The position numbers and the translations under genes were made by a program. From Streptomyces katrae (lineage in GTDB: Bacteria > Actinomycetota > Actinomycetes > Streptomycetales > Streptomycetaceae), in assembly GCF_002028425.1 (NCBI RefSeq), contig NZ_CP020042.1, positions 2,852,001-2,916,000 of the forward strand: DNA of 64,000 bases. Direction: 5' to 3'. This document shows positions 62,425-64,000 of the stretch, piece by piece; the stretch's first letter is position 1, and every line of letters starts with the position of its first letter. A model generated the notes under the pieces. It had not been told where the DNA came from. It saw nothing but the letters and a program-made list of their open reading frames with translations, and did no database searches.

Positions 62425-63321
62425 CTAGCGGAACACCGAGGCCGGCGGCTGCGGCGAGGCGGTCGCCGAGGCGTCGGAGACGGGGGGCGCTCCGCCGGTG
62501 AAGTCCGTCAGGGCCCGGCCGTGTTCCACCCGGCCCGGGTGCGGGTCGCTCGCCACGCGGCGGGTGAACTCCGCGACCGGCAGCTCCCGGTCGGAGGCCA
62601 CGAGCACCGCATTGCCGAAACGTTTCCCCCGCCAGACGACGGGATCCGCGGCCAACGCCAGCCGCTCGAAGCGGGAGGCGGCGGTGGCCACCTGGCCCCG
62701 CAGGTGCGCCAGTGGGGGCCCGTCGGCGAGGTTGGCCACGTACCACCCGGTGGGCGACAGCGCCCGGCGCACGTCGTCCAGGAACTCGGCGCTGGTCAGG
62801 TGCGCCGGGGTGCGGGCCCCGCTGAACACGTCCGCTATGACCAGGTCCGCCCAGCCGTCCGGGACCTTCGCCAGCCCCGCCCGGGCGTCGACCGCCCGGA
62901 CCCGGACCCGCGCCTGCGGGTCGAGCGGCAGGTGTTCCCGTACGAAGGCCACCAGGGCGGCGTCGACCTCCACGACCTGCTGCGCGGAGCGGGGGCGCGC
63001 GGCGGCCGTGTAGCGGGCCAGGGTGAAGGCGCCGCCGCCCAGGTGCACCACGTTCAGGGGCTGCCGGGCGGGGGCGATGAGGTCGATCAGGTGGCCGATG
63101 CGGCGCTGGTAGGCGAAGTCCAGGTGCCCGGGGTCGTCCAGGTCGACGTGGGACTGCGGGGCCCCGTCGATCAGCAGGGTCCAGGCGCGGGCGCGCTCGC
63201 GGTCCGGGGACAGCTCGGCCAGACCGCCGCCCACCTGCCCGGTGACCGGCTCGGCGGCACCCCGCCGGGCCGCCGCGTCGCGGTTCCTGCCCTTGTCCCT
63301 GCCCGTACCCTTGCCTGCCAC
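62425..63321 (-). CDS. spermidine synthase-like methyltransferase-fold protein
   Basis: A 298-aa protein of the spermine/spermidine synthase fold. Seen: VVHLGGGAFTLARY near 90 (SAM-type glycine loop), VVEVDAALVAFVREHL near 117, VRAVDARAGLAKV near 140 and LVIADVFSGARTPAHLTSAEF near 160. The Asp pair needed for polyamine binding in true SpeE is not clearly present (ADVFSG in place of the usual DSSDP). It is therefore probably a relative with another function, as with many actinobacterial 'fused MFS/spermidine synthase' proteins. GTG 63319-63321. Confidence 0.75.
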   Translation of the reverse strand: MAGKGTGRDKGRNRDAAARRGAAEPVTGQVGGGLAELSPDRERARAWTLLIDGAPQSHVDLDDPGHLDFAYQRRIGHLIDLIAPARQPLNVVHLGGGAFTLARYTAAARPRSAQQVVEVDAALVAFVREHLPLDPQARVRVRAVDARAGLAKVPDGWADLVIADVFSGARTPAHLTSAEFLDDVRRALSPTGWYVANLADGPPLAHLRGQVATAASRFERLALAADPVVWRGKRFGNAVLVASDRELPVAEFTRRVASDPHPGRVEHGRALTDFTGGAPPVSDASATASPQPPASVFR

Positions 63322-63346
63322 GCCCCCATTATCGCTGGCCAGAGCT

Positions 63347-63802
63347 TCACCGGCAGTTGTCGGCCGCCTCGATCAGCCGGGCCGCCTCGCCGAGCGCCGC
63401 CCGCAGCACCTCCGGATCGGTGACCGGCCCCACCGCCTCCGGCGGCAGCAGCCAGCCCGTACCGCCCGCGGGGGGCGCGGCGGCCAGGTCGCCGAAGCGC
63501 ATCCCGCGCCCGTTGGTCTGCGTACAGGCACTGCCCGGCAGGTCCCAGGCATCGGCGGTGCCGGGCGGGACGAGGAAGCCGAGGGTGTCGCCGGAGCAGT
63601 CGTGCAGGACCGGACCGACCGCGGGCACGGCCTGCCCGGCGCCCCGGCGGATGATGTCCACGGCCTCCAGCCCCTGCCGGACCGAGACCGTCACCAGGTC
63701 CGGCGCCGGGAAGGGGACCGGGACCGGGGCCGGCGCCGGGGCCGGGGCGGTAAGGGGGGTCGCGCCGGCCTCGGGCGCGGTGTTCATACCAATGCTGTCC
63801 AT
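63347..63802 (-). CDS. conserved hypothetical protein
   Basis: A 151-aa protein without a motif I can name. It has an N-terminal Ala/Pro-rich part (TAPAPAPAPVPVPFPAPD), then VTVSVRQGLEAVDIIRRG, CSGDTLGFLVPPGTADAWDLPGS, and a C-terminal MRFGDLAAAPPAGGTGWLLPPE with EAARLIEAADNCR. It has no signal peptide and no membrane segment, so is likely cytoplasmic. ATG 63800-63802 has GTGGAGG upstream; ATG 63785-63787 and the longer frame to 63886 are alternatives. It ends 25 nt before the spermidine synthase-like gene on the same strand, so the two may be co-transcribed. Confidence 0.6.
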   Translation of the reverse strand: MDSIGMNTAPEAGATPLTAPAPAPAPVPVPFPAPDLVTVSVRQGLEAVDIIRRGAGQAVPAVGPVLHDCSGDTLGFLVPPGTADAWDLPGSACTQTNGRGMRFGDLAAAPPAGGTGWLLPPEAVGPVTDPEVLRAALGEAARLIEAADNCR

Positions 63803-64000
63803 GCCGGCCTCCACCAAGGGGAACCCCTCCTCGATCCGTATCCGCATGGGTTCAACGCCGCGAAGCGTCAACAGGTGCGGCGGCAAGACGCCGCAAAGGA
63901 TGGCAGTTCATGGCGGATCGCGGGTGAGATATCCGTTTTGTAGCCAAACACCGCATGAGGCCCCCCTCGCTGGCGGTACGTTCATGCGCGCCGGAGCACC

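Noticed and set aside
62425..63321. Genuine spermidine synthase (SpeE)
   Set aside because: The SAM-type glycine loop is present but the Asp residues that bind polyamines in true SpeE are not clearly found, so I call it only spermidine synthase-like.
63887..64000. Gene at the right edge of the window
   Set aside because: No open frame or RBS with coding character extends past the edge; about 110 nt of probable promoter sequence only.

Overview
The window is from a Streptomyces chromosome. It has very high GC and third-position GC bias, Tat and lipoprotein signals on secreted proteins, a ferrioxamine (des) locus under DmdR-type iron boxes, and adpA next to orn and a tRNA-His. The order copZ-copA, citrate synthase, recD2, TPP enzyme/ureohydrolase, leucine catabolism, desEF/desABCD, hexosaminidase, glmS, adpA, orn matches from memory the SCO2726 to about SCO2800 core region of S. 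coelicolor. I could not run an alignment to confirm this. No insertion sequence, prophage, integrase or CRISPR array is visible.

Layout. 0.1-2.5 kb: two inositol-type sugar genes and a small HTH protein. 2.6-5.3 kb: copper export (copZ, copA) behind a perfect CsoR-type operator. 5.3-9.4 kb: an unusual hairpin-rich noncoding stretch, citrate synthase and RecD2 helicase. 9.6-16.7 kb: a DUF937 protein, an EamA exporter divergent from a LysR regulator, a GH3 hexosaminidase, an S37 peptidase, a small secreted protein and an EF-hand protein. 16.7-21.3 kb: a fused double ABC exporter and a VapBC-like pair. 21.3-25.9 kb: a TPP enzyme and an agmatinase-family ureohydrolase divergent from a PucR regulator. 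26.0-26.9 kb: an overlapping cassette of a 29-aa membrane peptide, an ECF sigma factor and a CPMC membrane protein. 27.1-30.9 kb: acyl-CoA dehydrogenase, TesB thioesterase, and a MarR/SDR divergent pair. 30.9-38.4 kb: a phosphatase-like gene and the leucine/isovalerate degradation operon with its TetR regulator. 38.6-46.0 kb: ferrioxamine uptake, reduction and biosynthesis (desE, desF, desABCD). 46.0-47.8 kb: a small secreted protein and a lower-GC membrane protein, which is the only gene that looks foreign. 47.8-52.7 kb: GH20 hexosaminidase, a DUF4429-like protein and glmS. 52.8-57.2 kb: a SatP-like transporter, a universal stress protein, adpA, orn and tRNA-His. 57.3-64 kb: an MFS transporter, a truncated small protein, an F420/NADP-type oxidoreductase, a two-component system, a spermidine synthase-like protein and hypotheticals.

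How it fits together: the GH3 and GH20 hexosaminidases and GlmS all act on amino sugars. The isovalerate genes lead from branched-chain acyl-CoA to acetyl-CoA and acetoacetate. The des genes form an iron-regulated siderophore unit. The most unusual signals are: two copies, in opposite orientation, of a dispersed-type palindromic repeat lying in frame inside the acyl-CoA carboxylase alpha gene; an adpA gene without the TTA codon that makes it bldA-dependent in model species; a G-loop hairpin array with a possible leaderless 30-codon ORF next to citrate synthase; a terminator-like leader in front of recD2; and the overlapping microprotein/sigma/membrane-protein cassette.
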